Shown here: positions 49,442-57,967 of the stretch, piece after piece
How positions within the stretch are numbered: the first letter of the stretch is position 1
Layout: every line of letters starts with the position of its first letter
Origin: Alistipes sp.
GTDB lineage: Bacteria; Bacteroidota; Bacteroidia; Bacteroidales; Rikenellaceae
Direction: 5' to 3'
Assembly (NCBI GenBank): GCA_020026415.1
Contig: JAHHQL010000001.1
Span: 181,376-245,375 of the forward strand
DNA length: 64,000 bases
The notes under the pieces: generated by a model
What the model was told of the DNA's origin: nothing
What the model saw: only the letters and a program-made list of their open reading frames with translations
Database searches by the model: none
Program-made: the position numbers and the translations under genes

Positions 49442-50887
49442 ATGTTTTTTGACGAACTCGACCTCGAAGAGGAGATCTTAGACGGATTGTGGGATATGCA
49501 CTTCGAGGAGATGACTCCCGTGCAGGAGGCGACGATTCCCGTGATTCTGGAGGGGCACGACCTGATCGGATGTGCGCAGACCGGAACGGGGAAAACGGCT
49601 GCCTATACGCTTCCGTTGCTGAACAAATTGCTCATCGAAGGAAATCCCGATAATGTGATCAAGGCGGTGATCATTGTGCCGACCCGCGAATTGGCGCAGC
49701 AGATCGACCAGCAGTTTCAGGGATTTTCCTATTACCTGCCCGTCTCGACGACCGTGGTTTACGGCGGCGGTGACGGCAAGGGATGGGATGTGCAGAAACG
49801 AGGCATGCTGATGGGATCGGATGTGGTGATCGCCACACCCGGACGTATGATTTCGCACCTTCAGAACAGCGGTGTGGATCTCTCGCATGTGGAATATCTG
49901 ATTCTGGATGAGGCCGACCGAATGCTCGATATGGGCTTTTCGGACGACATCATGAAGATCATCTCCTATATGCCCAAGGAGCGTCAGACGTTGCTTTTTT
50001 CGGCAACACTTCCGCCCAAAATCCGCCAATTGGCCAAGACCATCCTGCGCGATCCGCGCGAGGTGAACATCGCCATTTCGAAACCCAACGATGCGATCGA
50101 TCAGTCGGCGTATATCTGCCACGAGGCTCAGAAGTTGGGTATCATTAAGGAACTTTTCAAAGAGCCGACCGATTCCAAGACGATCATCTTCTCATCGTCG
50201 AAACTCAAGGTCAAGGAACTGACCCATACCTTGAAACGCATGAAGATGGAGGTTGCCGCCATGCACTCGGATTTGGATCAGGCACAACGTGAGGAGGTGA
50301 TGTTGGCATTCAAGAACAACCACGTGAAGATCCTTGTGGCTACGGACATCGTGGCGCGCGGTATCGACATCGAGGACATTGGTTTGGTCATCAATTACGA
50401 TGTGCCGCACGATCCGGAGGACTACATCCACCGTATCGGTCGTACGGGACGAGCCGATGCTACGGGTAGTGCCATTACGTTCGTGTCGGATGCCGAGCAG
50501 GGCAAGTTCCATCAGATCGAGGAGTTTATCGAGCGCGAGGTACGCAAGGCTACGCTTCCCGAATCGGTGGGCGAGGGTCCTGTTTATGCTCCCGAATTGG
50601 GCAAGAAGCAGGGAGGCCGAGGCCGCAACAAGGGCGGTAAGTCGGGTCGTGGCCGTGGTCGCCGCGATAAGGGCGCACAGGCATCCGACAACCGCAAGCG
50701 CAAACCGCAATCCAAGAAGGAGAATGCAGCACCCGCAACTTCATCTGAAGCGCAATCCAAGCCCGTCTCTTCGGAGCAGTCGGCGGAAGGAAATCGCAAG
50801 CCGCGTTCGAAACGGCGCGGACATCGCCGTCGCAAACCCGCAAAAGAGAGCGAAAATATAACGCCGAACCCCCGACAGGCGGAGTAA
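49442..50887 (+). CDS. DEAD-box ATP-dependent RNA helicase
   Basis: A 481-residue helicase. Q motif (MTPVQEATIPVILEGHDLIG), AQTGTGKT, PTRELAQQI, DEAD (LDEADRMLDMGF), SAT, ATDIVARGID and HRIGRTGR are all in order across residues about 20-345. The last 100 residues are a low-complexity Arg/Lys/Gly-rich tail (GRGRNKGGKSGRGRGRRDKG region), as in RhlE/CsdA-like proteins that remodel ribosomes and structured RNA, often at low temperature. It stands alone before a terminator. Confidence 0.93.
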   Translation: MFFDELDLEEEILDGLWDMHFEEMTPVQEATIPVILEGHDLIGCAQTGTGKTAAYTLPLLNKLLIEGNPDNVIKAVIIVPTRELAQQIDQQFQGFSYYLPVSTTVVYGGGDGKGWDVQKRGMLMGSDVVIATPGRMISHLQNSGVDLSHVEYLILDEADRMLDMGFSDDIMKIISYMPKERQTLLFSATLPPKIRQLAKTILRDPREVNIAISKPNDAIDQSAYICHEAQKLGIIKELFKEPTDSKTIIFSSSKLKVKELTHTLKRMKMEVAAMHSDLDQAQREEVMLAFKNNHVKILVATDIVARGIDIEDIGLVINYDVPHDPEDYIHRIGRTGRADATGSAITFVSDAEQGKFHQIEEFIEREVRKATLPESVGEGPVYAPELGKKQGGRGRNKGGKSGRGRGRRDKGAQASDNRKRKPQSKKENAAPATSSEAQSKPVSSEQSAEGNRKPRSKRRGHRRRKPAKESENITPNPRQAE

Positions 50888-50904
50888 TCCGTTTGGGAAA
50901 AGAC

Positions 50905-50939
50905 AAGAGCCGTGATCCACTGGAATCACGGCTCTTTTT
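50905..50939 (+). terminator. Terminator of the DEAD-box helicase gene
   Basis: A 12-bp perfect stem (AAGAGCCGTGAT, 50905-50916 with 50925-50936) followed by a T run. Confidence 0.88.
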
Positions 50940-51028
50940 GTAGGATGGAGGGGCGGAACGTAATGGATTCTCTTTTTGAAACTCCGATTCCTCTTTAAAG
51001 TCCGACTGTCCGTCTGTACCCAAGGCAT

Positions 51029-51063
51029 AAAAAATCCCCGACTGCCAAACGGCTGTCGGGGAT
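51029..51063 (-). terminator. Terminator of the YidE/AspT-type transporter gene
   Basis: ATCCCCGAC (51034-51042) pairs with GTCGGGGAT (51055-51063); on the minus strand a T run follows. Confidence 0.8.
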
Positions 51064-51086
51064 GAGTATTTGTTTGGGGCAATGTT

Positions 51087-52763
51087 CTAACCCAGAGCAA
51101 ACAGAATGAAGATCTGTGCCGTGAGCACACGCAGGAACATCACAACCGGATAAACGGTCGAATAACTTACGGCAGGCATGTCGTTACCGGCAGTACCGTT
51201 GGCGTAGGCCAGTGCAGGAGGGTCGGTCATGGCACCGGACATAAGACCCATCAGCGTGTAGTAGTTCATCTTGAGCCAGATACGAGCCACAAAGCCGACG
51301 ATCAGGAGCGGAATCATCGTGATGAGGAAACCGTATCCGATCCACATGTAACCGCCTTTGTTCACGATGGCATCGACGAAACCTTCGCCTGCACCCAGTC
51401 CGACGGCTGCAAGGAAGAGCGAGATACCGATTTCACGCAACATGAGGTTGGCACTCATCGTCGTATAGGTTACCAAGTGGAAGTGCGTACCGAAACGACC
51501 GATCAGGATGGCGATGACCAGCGGGCCGCCTGCCAAACCCAACTTCACGGGCTGCGGAACGTGCATCAACGGAATTGATCCGAGCAACATACCGAGTGCC
51601 AGACCGATGAAGATGGTCACGAGGTTGGGATGATTCAATTTTTTCAACTCGTTACCGAGCAATTTGGCGATTTCGTCCACTTCCTTCTTGGGGCCGACGA
51701 CCATCACACGGTCACCCACCTGCAACTCAAGACCGGGGTAGGGGATCAAATCGACACCGGCACGGTTGATGCGGGTGATGTTGATACCGAAACGGCTGCG
51801 GAGTTTGAGATCGGCAAATTTCTTGCCGTTGATTGAGGGCTGGGTGATCAGAATACGGCGCGAAACCAAGTCCGAATCGGGGGTGTTGTTGCCCCACTCC
51901 TCGTCCGTCATCTGCACTTTGTGACCGAGGAATGCGGCGATTGCGTTGCTGTCGTCGTGGTTGCAGACCGTCCACAGGCGGTCGCCCGTTGTGATCTTGA
52001 CCTTGGCGTCGGCGATTACGACCTTGCCGTTGTGCATCACACGCGAGATGACGAACTGACGGTCGATCAGACGGCGGATTTCCATCAGCATCATGCCGTC
52101 CATGGCTTTGTTGTCAAACTCGATCGAGATGACATCGGCCTCCTTGTTTGCGGTCGAAAGGCGGTTCAGTTCCTCATCTTCCTTTTCGAACTTCACACGC
52201 AGAGCGAAGCGGATGATGATCATCGTGAGGATGATACCTACGACACCAAGGGGATAGGCCACGGCATAACCCATCGCGATTCTCGGATCGGAGATGCCCG
52301 CTGCATCGGCATAGGCCTGTTGTGCGGCACCCAGACCGGGCGTGTTGGTCACGGCACCTGAGAGGATACCTACCATAGTCGGGATCGGAATACCGGTCAC
52401 CAGATGGAGAATGTAGGCGGTGATGACACCCAGAAACACAATGGCCGTGGCACATCCCACCAAAGTCATGCCTCCCTGTTTGAAGGAGGAGAAGAAACTC
52501 GGCCCCACCTGCAATCCTATGGAGAATACGAATAGAATCAGGCCGAATTCCTTCATGAAATGCAGCACATTGCCTTCTACCCTCATTCCGAAAGAACTGA
52601 GTATGATGCCGACGAACAAGATCCACGTAATGCCCAGCGAGATGCCGGCAATACGGATTTTTCCCAGCAGGATACCCAGCGTGATGACCAGCGAAAAGGT
52701 CAGCACGATATGAGCCACACCTACACCGTCGGGATTTAATAAAAGGTTAGTAAACCAATCCAT
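51087..52763 (-). CDS. YidE/AspT-type transporter with TrkA-C domains
   Basis: A 558-residue membrane protein. Two membrane halves (about residues 1-185 and 385-558, five to six spans each, each containing a duplicated AspT/YidE signature such as GILSGAVTNTPGLGAAQQAY and GLMSGAMTDPPALAYANGTA) flank two cytoplasmic TrkA-C-like domains (about 205-290 and 300-375). Such proteins are putative antiporters or carboxylate/amino-acid exchangers; the substrate is unknown. The start at 52763 (Met-Asp-Trp-Phe) begins just before the first span; upstream in-frame codons lie in the AT-rich leader. Confidence 0.88.
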   Translation of the reverse strand: MDWFTNLLLNPDGVGVAHIVLTFSLVITLGILLGKIRIAGISLGITWILFVGIILSSFGMRVEGNVLHFMKEFGLILFVFSIGLQVGPSFFSSFKQGGMTLVGCATAIVFLGVITAYILHLVTGIPIPTMVGILSGAVTNTPGLGAAQQAYADAAGISDPRIAMGYAVAYPLGVVGIILTMIIIRFALRVKFEKEDEELNRLSTANKEADVISIEFDNKAMDGMMLMEIRRLIDRQFVISRVMHNGKVVIADAKVKITTGDRLWTVCNHDDSNAIAAFLGHKVQMTDEEWGNNTPDSDLVSRRILITQPSINGKKFADLKLRSRFGINITRINRAGVDLIPYPGLELQVGDRVMVVGPKKEVDEIAKLLGNELKKLNHPNLVTIFIGLALGMLLGSIPLMHVPQPVKLGLAGGPLVIAILIGRFGTHFHLVTYTTMSANLMLREIGISLFLAAVGLGAGEGFVDAIVNKGGYMWIGYGFLITMIPLLIVGFVARIWLKMNYYTLMGLMSGAMTDPPALAYANGTAGNDMPAVSYSTVYPVVMFLRVLTAQIFILFALG

Positions 52764-52797
52764 ACTACTGTTTTTGTTATACACGAATAATAATTCA

Positions 52798-52805
52798 CAA
52801 ATGTA
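52798..52805 (-). promoter_or_regulatory. -7 box of the YidE/AspT-type gene
   Basis: Minus-strand TACATTTG, 35 bp upstream of the chosen start. No clear -33 box. Confidence 0.4.
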
Positions 52806-52883
52806 GCACTTAAAAGGGGATAAAAAAAATTTGTTCTGACTGAAAAGCAGCCAAAACAAACTTTTTTGTTCTAAATGCCGAAT

Positions 52884-53051
52884 TTAGTCTTTCGACATCG
52901 GGGCTTTGTGTTCTTTCGAGCAGCAGCAATTTCCGCTGCAACACGAACAGGAGCCTTTGCGATCCTTTTTGAAAAGATTCAGGATGCGTTTCACGACAAG
53001 GACGAGTACCACTGCCGCAATAGCCCATACGATGTAATCCTGCCAGTCCAT
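52884..53051 (-). CDS. FeoB-associated Cys-rich small membrane protein
   Basis: A 55-codon gene directly after feoAB (4-bp gap). It starts MDWQDYIVWAIAAVVLVLVV, one membrane span, continues with a basic stretch (KRILNLFKKDRKG) and a cysteine cluster (SCSCCSGNCCCS). This is the layout of the FeoB-associated Cys-rich family that accompanies Feo ferrous iron importers in Bacteroidota and others; the cysteines may bind Fe(II) on the cytoplasmic side. Its placement and composition make a functional link to FeoB likely, though the mechanism is not established. Confidence 0.85.
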   Translation of the reverse strand: MDWQDYIVWAIAAVVLVLVVKRILNLFKKDRKGSCSCCSGNCCCSKEHKAPMSKD

Positions 53052-53055
53052 ATTT

Positions 53056-55557
53056 TTAGAATAAGAGTATCAGATGATAAACGATCCACGACATAATCCA
53101 TGCCAGCCCCGTGTTGTAAACGAGTGAGATTGAGGCCCATTTCCAGCCGATCTCCGATCCGAGGGCGACAATCGTCGCAATACACGGCAGGTAGAGCAGC
53201 GTGAAGACCAAAAAGGCGATGGCCGATGCGGGCGTAAAGTCGCCGCTGGCCAGAAGGCGCGGAATCAGGTGCGAGATCTCTTCGTCTTCGGAGAGTTCCT
53301 CCTCTTCGGCGGCGGGTTCGGTTACGGTAACCCCTACGGCATTGTTTGCGGTTTCAAGGGTGATCCCGGCAACGGGAGCGGACTCTTTTCCGGTTGCCGT
53401 TTCTGGATAGAGTACGCCGAGCGTACTTACGACAATCTCCTTGGCGGGAAGACCCGATACGATGGCGATGCCGGCTTTCCAGTTAAGACCCATCGGCTTA
53501 AAGATCGGTTCGCAGGTCTTACCCATACGGCCGAGGTATGAATTTTCGTAGTGTGCCTCCGATCCTGCTTCATGATTGGGCGTTAGGGGATAGTAACTCA
53601 GGAACCATACGACTACCGATGCGATGAGGATCAGACCGCCCATCTTCTTGAGATACTGGGCACACTTGTCCCACATGTGCGAAAGGGTTGTCTTCCATGT
53701 CGGGAGGCGATAGGGCGGAAGTTCCATCACAAACGGCGTCTCATCCACGGGGAAGAGAAAACGGCGCATGAGTTTGGCGGTCACGACCGCCATGGCGATG
53801 CCGAAGATGTAAAGTCCGAACATCACGGTTCCGGCATGTTCGGGGAAGAATGCTCCCGCCAGAAGCAGGTAGATCGGAATCCGGGCACTACACGACATGA
53901 AGGGGGTGATCAGCGTGGTGATCAGTCGTGAACTGCGGCTTTCGATCGTACGGCAGGCCATGATGGCGGGGACGTTGCAACCGAAACCCATGATCAGCGG
54001 AATGAACGATTTGCCGTGGATGCCGATGTGGTGCATGACACGGTCCATGATGAAGGCGGCTCGTGCCAGATACCCCGAATCCTCCATAAACGAGATGAAC
54101 AGGTAGAGGATCATGATGTTCGGCAGGAAGATGATCACCGAACCGACACCGCCGATGATACCGTCCACGAGCATATCGCGCAGGGCTCCTTCGGGAAGCG
54201 TTGTTGTCACCAGCACACTCAATTGATCGGCCAGCCATGCGATCCATTCCTGCGGAATGGCACCGAGCGAGAACGTACACCAGAACATGAGCCACATCAG
54301 GGCGAAGAAAATCGGGAATCCGCATAATTTGTGCGTCACGAAGGTGTCGATGATGGTGGTGGTCTTCAAGTTTTCCTTCGTGCCTTCGGTAAGCGTCTCC
54401 TTGAGCGCACCCGAAATGAATCCGTATTTCTGATTGGCAAAAGCCGTTTCGACATCTTCGCCTAACGCTTCGGAGATCTTCCGGCTCTCCTCCTCACGGA
54501 TTCTGACCCACTCCGGGTAGCGTTCGCAACTGCGCAACTGCCCATCGACCTGACTGTCGGCTTCCAGCATGCGCATGGCGTAGTAGCGCGGAGGGAATAC
54601 CTTCGGGAGCTGGTCGTGGTGGGTGCACATATCGCTTTTCAGACGGCGGAGGCTCTCCTCCATGACCGCACCTTGATTGATGTGGATGTGGCGTACGCGG
54701 TCGTCCTTGTTTTCATAGACGGCAATCACCGTATCGAGCAGTTCTTTGATGCCTTTCTCGTTACGTGCCTCGGTCGGAACCATCGGCACACCCAGCATGC
54801 GACCCAGTTTGTCGTAGTCGAGTTTGCCGCCGCTGGCGTCCAACTCGTCGTACATGTTCAGTGCAACGACCATACGGGGGTTGATGTCGATCAACTCGGT
54901 CGTGAGATAGAGGTTGCGCTCCAAGTTCGAGGTGACTACCGCATTGATGATCACATCGGGCATTTTCTCGGCGATGTGACTGCGTACGTAACGCTCTTCG
55001 GGGGTATAGGCCGAAAGGGCATAGGTGCCGGGAAGGTCGGTGATCTCGAACTGATAACCGCGGTAGGTGCAGTGACCGATCTTTGCGCTCACGGTTACAC
55101 CGCCGTAGTTGCCGACATGTTCGCGTCCGCCCGAAATGGCGTTGAAGAGCGATGTCTTGCCGCTGTTGGGATTGCCTACCAAAGCCACCGAAATCTGACG
55201 GCTCGTGCGGTCGATTACCTCGTCGGCATTCTTGCAGCAGGCTTCTGCGGGGGCGTTGCCTGCGAGAAACTCTTCTGAAGGGGCTTCGGTCGTAAAGGCG
55301 GGTTTGTCTTCGGCTATCTGGCGTTTGATCTCTTCGTCGGAAAGGACTACGATCATCTCGGCCTCGCTGCGGCGGAGCGATATTTCGTAGCCCATGATTT
55401 TATATTTGATGGGGTCTTTTAACGGAGCATTCAAAAGGACTTTTACCTGCTGACCGCGGACAAAACCCATTTCCATAATGCGGCGTCGGAAACCGCCGTG
55501 ACCCAGAAATTTGATGATGGTGGCGGATTCTCCGGTTTTTAATTCAGAAAGACGCAT
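53056..55557 (-). CDS. feoB: Ferrous iron transport protein, FeoA-FeoB fusion
   Basis: An 833-residue fusion. Residues 1-75 are the SH3-like FeoA domain; a linker with a Cys pair (Cys107-Cys108) follows; the G-domain begins with the P-loop GNPNSGKT (residues 128-135), then the G2/G3 region (DLPGTYALSAYTPEE) and G4 (NMYDE). The helical GDI-like region leads to the membrane domain (about 390-830) with two Gate repeats (IMGFGCNVPAIMACRTIESR; VSGLPAKEIVVSTLGVLYPE). It imports Fe(II) with GTP hydrolysis under anaerobic conditions. The downstream Cys-rich gene completes the operon. Confidence 0.95.
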   Translation of the reverse strand: MRLSELKTGESATIIKFLGHGGFRRRIMEMGFVRGQQVKVLLNAPLKDPIKYKIMGYEISLRRSEAEMIVVLSDEEIKRQIAEDKPAFTTEAPSEEFLAGNAPAEACCKNADEVIDRTSRQISVALVGNPNSGKTSLFNAISGGREHVGNYGGVTVSAKIGHCTYRGYQFEITDLPGTYALSAYTPEERYVRSHIAEKMPDVIINAVVTSNLERNLYLTTELIDINPRMVVALNMYDELDASGGKLDYDKLGRMLGVPMVPTEARNEKGIKELLDTVIAVYENKDDRVRHIHINQGAVMEESLRRLKSDMCTHHDQLPKVFPPRYYAMRMLEADSQVDGQLRSCERYPEWVRIREEESRKISEALGEDVETAFANQKYGFISGALKETLTEGTKENLKTTTIIDTFVTHKLCGFPIFFALMWLMFWCTFSLGAIPQEWIAWLADQLSVLVTTTLPEGALRDMLVDGIIGGVGSVIIFLPNIMILYLFISFMEDSGYLARAAFIMDRVMHHIGIHGKSFIPLIMGFGCNVPAIMACRTIESRSSRLITTLITPFMSCSARIPIYLLLAGAFFPEHAGTVMFGLYIFGIAMAVVTAKLMRRFLFPVDETPFVMELPPYRLPTWKTTLSHMWDKCAQYLKKMGGLILIASVVVWFLSYYPLTPNHEAGSEAHYENSYLGRMGKTCEPIFKPMGLNWKAGIAIVSGLPAKEIVVSTLGVLYPETATGKESAPVAGITLETANNAVGVTVTEPAAEEEELSEDEEISHLIPRLLASGDFTPASAIAFLVFTLLYLPCIATIVALGSEIGWKWASISLVYNTGLAWIMSWIVYHLILLF

Positions 55558-55577
55558 ATATCTGTATATATATTTGG

Positions 55578-55609
55578 CAAAAATACGTTTTTTTCATCGA
55601 AAAGACAAT
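55578..55609 (-). promoter_or_regulatory. Promoter of the feo operon
   Basis: Minus-strand -7 box TATTTTTG (55585-55578) and, after a 20-nt spacer, ATTG (55609-55606), a 3-of-4 match to the -33 box. No clear Fur box was recognised by eye. Confidence 0.5.
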
Positions 55610-55619
55610 CCCAATTTTT

Positions 55620-55900
55620 AGGTAACTGTCTTGTGTGGCGAGAAATTGCAAACGAATTGGCGCAAAAGGGTGTTTCGGGTGGAAATTGTTCTTCGGAGAC
55701 GGCCGGTGCCGGATGGCAGGGGGCGTGATGCCGTAAACCGCTTTGTGGTGAAACCCTACTTCCCGAAATGCGTTTTTTCCAGATATTGTTTCGGATTTTG
55801 ATTTCGGAGAAGTTTAGGGTAAAGTCGGAACAAATCGTTACATTTAGCTACCCAAAAAGGATGATTTTTTCGGTTTTTGTGCAAAAAACTGCCGCAGGGG
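55620..55900. other. Intergenic region upstream of the histone-like gene, no gene seen
   Basis: A stretch of normal GC (about 55640-55780) lacking any plausible ORF, followed by AT-rich sequence. Some local complementarity (for example around GCCGGTGCCGGATGGC, near 55701-55717) leaves a structured RNA possible, but no known family was recognised. Confidence 0.3.
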
Positions 55901-55923
55901 TTGATTGAATGATTATTTTTTTT

Positions 55924-55931
55924 TAGTTTTG
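55924..55931 (+). promoter_or_regulatory. -7 box of the histone H1-like gene
   Basis: TAGTTTTG, 32 bp before the ATG. GTTG at 55900-55903 is a partial -33 match with a 20-nt spacer. Confidence 0.5.
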
Positions 55932-55963
55932 CGTATAGGAATAACCCCCAAAAAATTAAAAAG

Positions 55964-56137
55964 ATGAAAGAATTAGTAGAAAAAATCAATGCCGAGTTCG
56001 AAGTATTCGCTGCCAATGCAGCCGCTCAAGTAGAGAAAGGTAACAAAGCAGCCGGTACGCGCGCTCGTAAATCTGCCCTCGAAATTTCGAAACTGATGAA
56101 GGAATTCCGTAAGGTTTCCGTTGAGGCTTCGAAATAA
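55964..56137 (+). CDS. Histone H1-like (Hc1 family) small DNA-binding protein
   Basis: A 57-codon gene with its own promoter and terminator. The product (start MKELVEKINAEFEVFAANAA, then KGNKAAGTRARKSALEISKL and KEFRKVSVEASK) is Lys- and Ala-rich and matches the small histone H1-like Hc1 proteins widely seen in Bacteroidota. By analogy with chlamydial Hc1 it would bind DNA and contribute to nucleoid packing; its real role in this phylum is little known. It is short but shows clear codon structure and transcription signals. Confidence 0.85.
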   Translation: MKELVEKINAEFEVFAANAAAQVEKGNKAAGTRARKSALEISKLMKEFRKVSVEASK

Positions 56138-56163
56138 TTCCGGTCGGATTTGTGAATTCGTAA

Positions 56164-56196
56164 AAAGGGTGTCCCGGACGGATCACCCTTTTTTTT
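56164..56196 (+). terminator. Terminator of the histone-like gene
   Basis: AAGGGTG (56165-56171) pairs with CACCCTT (56184-56190), then a T run. Confidence 0.8.
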
Positions 56197-56205
56197 GATA
56201 TATCT

Positions 56206-56239
56206 GAAAAATGACCGCATCCCGTTGAAGGATGCGGTC
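56206..56239 (-). terminator. Terminator of the EptA-like operon
   Basis: A 10-bp stem (GACCGCATCC, 56213-56222 with 56230-56239), with ATTTTTC following on the minus strand. Confidence 0.7.
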
Positions 56240-56249
56240 GTTTGTGTTT

Positions 56250-57953
56250 TCAGGGGCGGATGCCCAATTTGCGGAAGACTTCCATGTCCTGCTTCTTCAG
56301 ACCCGTCTTGACAAACGGCACGGCTTCGTTGTGGTCGTTGAGGTAGTAGCGCGGGGCACCCTTTACGAACTGATCGCTGACGAGCGACACGCCGAGGTCG
56401 ATGTAGGGACTTTTGATCGAGGCGATGTCGGCCATCGTGTGAAACATCGAGTGACTTGTGGCGGCGCACATCTCATGCTCCTGTGCCAGACGGCAACGGT
56501 CGGGATAATTGGCGGTATATTTCTCGGAGAACCATCCGATCATCGGCACATACAGCTGATAGGCGGTCGTGGTGGGCGAGGCGTGCAAGAATCGTTTGCG
56601 GTCGTCGTCCAGCAGATCCTCGCCGTGGTCGGCGCAGTAGAGCAGGGCGGATGCCGTGTCATCGAGCGATGAGAGGTATTTGATGGTCTGACCGAGGAAA
56701 TGGTCGGTGTAGAGAATCGAGTTGTGGTAGGAGTTGCGCAGGGTGGCGATGTGCTCCTCGGAGATGGCTACATCGTCATCGGGCAGATACTTGGCAAATT
56801 CGCGCGGATAACGCTGGTGATAACTGAAGTGCGATCCGTAGCAGTGCAGCACGAAAAGCATCTTCTTCGAGTTGCTCTCCCGAACGGCTTTCTGCATCTC
56901 GTCCAAAAGTTGCATGTCGAAACGCGGTGCGGAGAGGAATTTTACGTGGTTGGCATCGAATGCAAGGTGATCGATCATGGCACCCTGCGGCGACTGGTTC
57001 GAGATGAACCACGTCTCGAAACCCACCTCGTTGAACAGGGCGGGAAGCCCCTTGCGCAGATAGAGTTCGGGATGTTCCTGCGCCGAGGTCGAGGAGAGAA
57101 TCATTGGCACACTCTTGTGGGTGGTGTTGCTCTGGGTCAGTACGTTGCGGAATACGGCAAGATCTTTCACTTGCGAAAGTTCGGGATTCGTCTTGCGATC
57201 CGATCCGAACAACTCCCAACTCATCGCACGCGATGCCTCGCCGATGATGTAAACGTAGATCTCGCGTCCTTCGATCTCGCGTGTACGCTCGGCCTCGTAG
57301 GTGAAATTGGCGGAAGTTTCCTTGAAATTGATCGTTTTGCGCAGTTCCGAGGCACATACACCAATATTATAACATACGTTCACGGGGAAAATCTCGTTGC
57401 GCAACACATGTTTGTCTTCGCTCACGTGATAGGCGGGCCACAGCAACAATGCGCCCGCCGAAGCGATGACTGCACCCGACAGGGCGATGAATTTGCGTGC
57501 TTTGTGAGAGATGTAGCGGCGGTGGCGGAGTTCGCGTGTTGCGAGCCACAGGATGGGGAGGTACAGTACGATGACGAGAATCACCGAAGGGTAAATGTTC
57601 GAAAGCAATTCGCCCGCCTCGCCGGGATTGGTCGTCAGCACATTGGTAAACATGTCGGTGGCGATGACCGAATTGCCGAACAGGTATAAAAGGACGATCT
57701 GGAAAGCGCAGAGGAATGTCAGCGGGAATGCCAGCCAGATTACGATGCCTGAGCGTCGGAGGGCGACGCTTGTCATCATATAGATACCCAGAGGCAGGAG
57801 GATCAATACCTCGTTGCTCCACCACGAATACCCTTCCGTGAAGGCCAGTCCGATGTTGGGGACGATGAGTGTGGCACAGAACAACAGTGCCAGCAGTGCG
57901 GTGAAACGGCTTCTTGTTTTTACTCGTTTTATTCTTTTTTCTCTTGTGTCCAT
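56250..57953 (-). CDS. Phosphoethanolamine transferase (EptA-like, lipid A modification type)
   Basis: A 567-residue membrane enzyme. Five N-terminal spans (about residues 15-175) anchor a periplasmic sulfatase-fold domain. The nucleophile is expected as a threonine in VLTQSNTTHKSVPMILS; metal ligands include YIIGEASRAMSWELFG, CYGSHFSYHQRYP and CADHGEDLLDD. Enzymes of this family add phosphoethanolamine to lipid A or other glycans, lowering negative charge and often giving polymyxin tolerance. The acceptor here is not proven. It is the last gene of a three-gene envelope unit, 14 bp after the D15-type barrel. Confidence 0.88.
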   Translation of the reverse strand: MDTREKRIKRVKTRSRFTALLALLFCATLIVPNIGLAFTEGYSWWSNEVLILLPLGIYMMTSVALRRSGIVIWLAFPLTFLCAFQIVLLYLFGNSVIATDMFTNVLTTNPGEAGELLSNIYPSVILVIVLYLPILWLATRELRHRRYISHKARKFIALSGAVIASAGALLLWPAYHVSEDKHVLRNEIFPVNVCYNIGVCASELRKTINFKETSANFTYEAERTREIEGREIYVYIIGEASRAMSWELFGSDRKTNPELSQVKDLAVFRNVLTQSNTTHKSVPMILSSTSAQEHPELYLRKGLPALFNEVGFETWFISNQSPQGAMIDHLAFDANHVKFLSAPRFDMQLLDEMQKAVRESNSKKMLFVLHCYGSHFSYHQRYPREFAKYLPDDDVAISEEHIATLRNSYHNSILYTDHFLGQTIKYLSSLDDTASALLYCADHGEDLLDDDRKRFLHASPTTTAYQLYVPMIGWFSEKYTANYPDRCRLAQEHEMCAATSHSMFHTMADIASIKSPYIDLGVSLVSDQFVKGAPRYYLNDHNEAVPFVKTGLKKQDMEVFRKLGIRP

Positions 57954-57967
57954 CGTGTTTTTAAATC

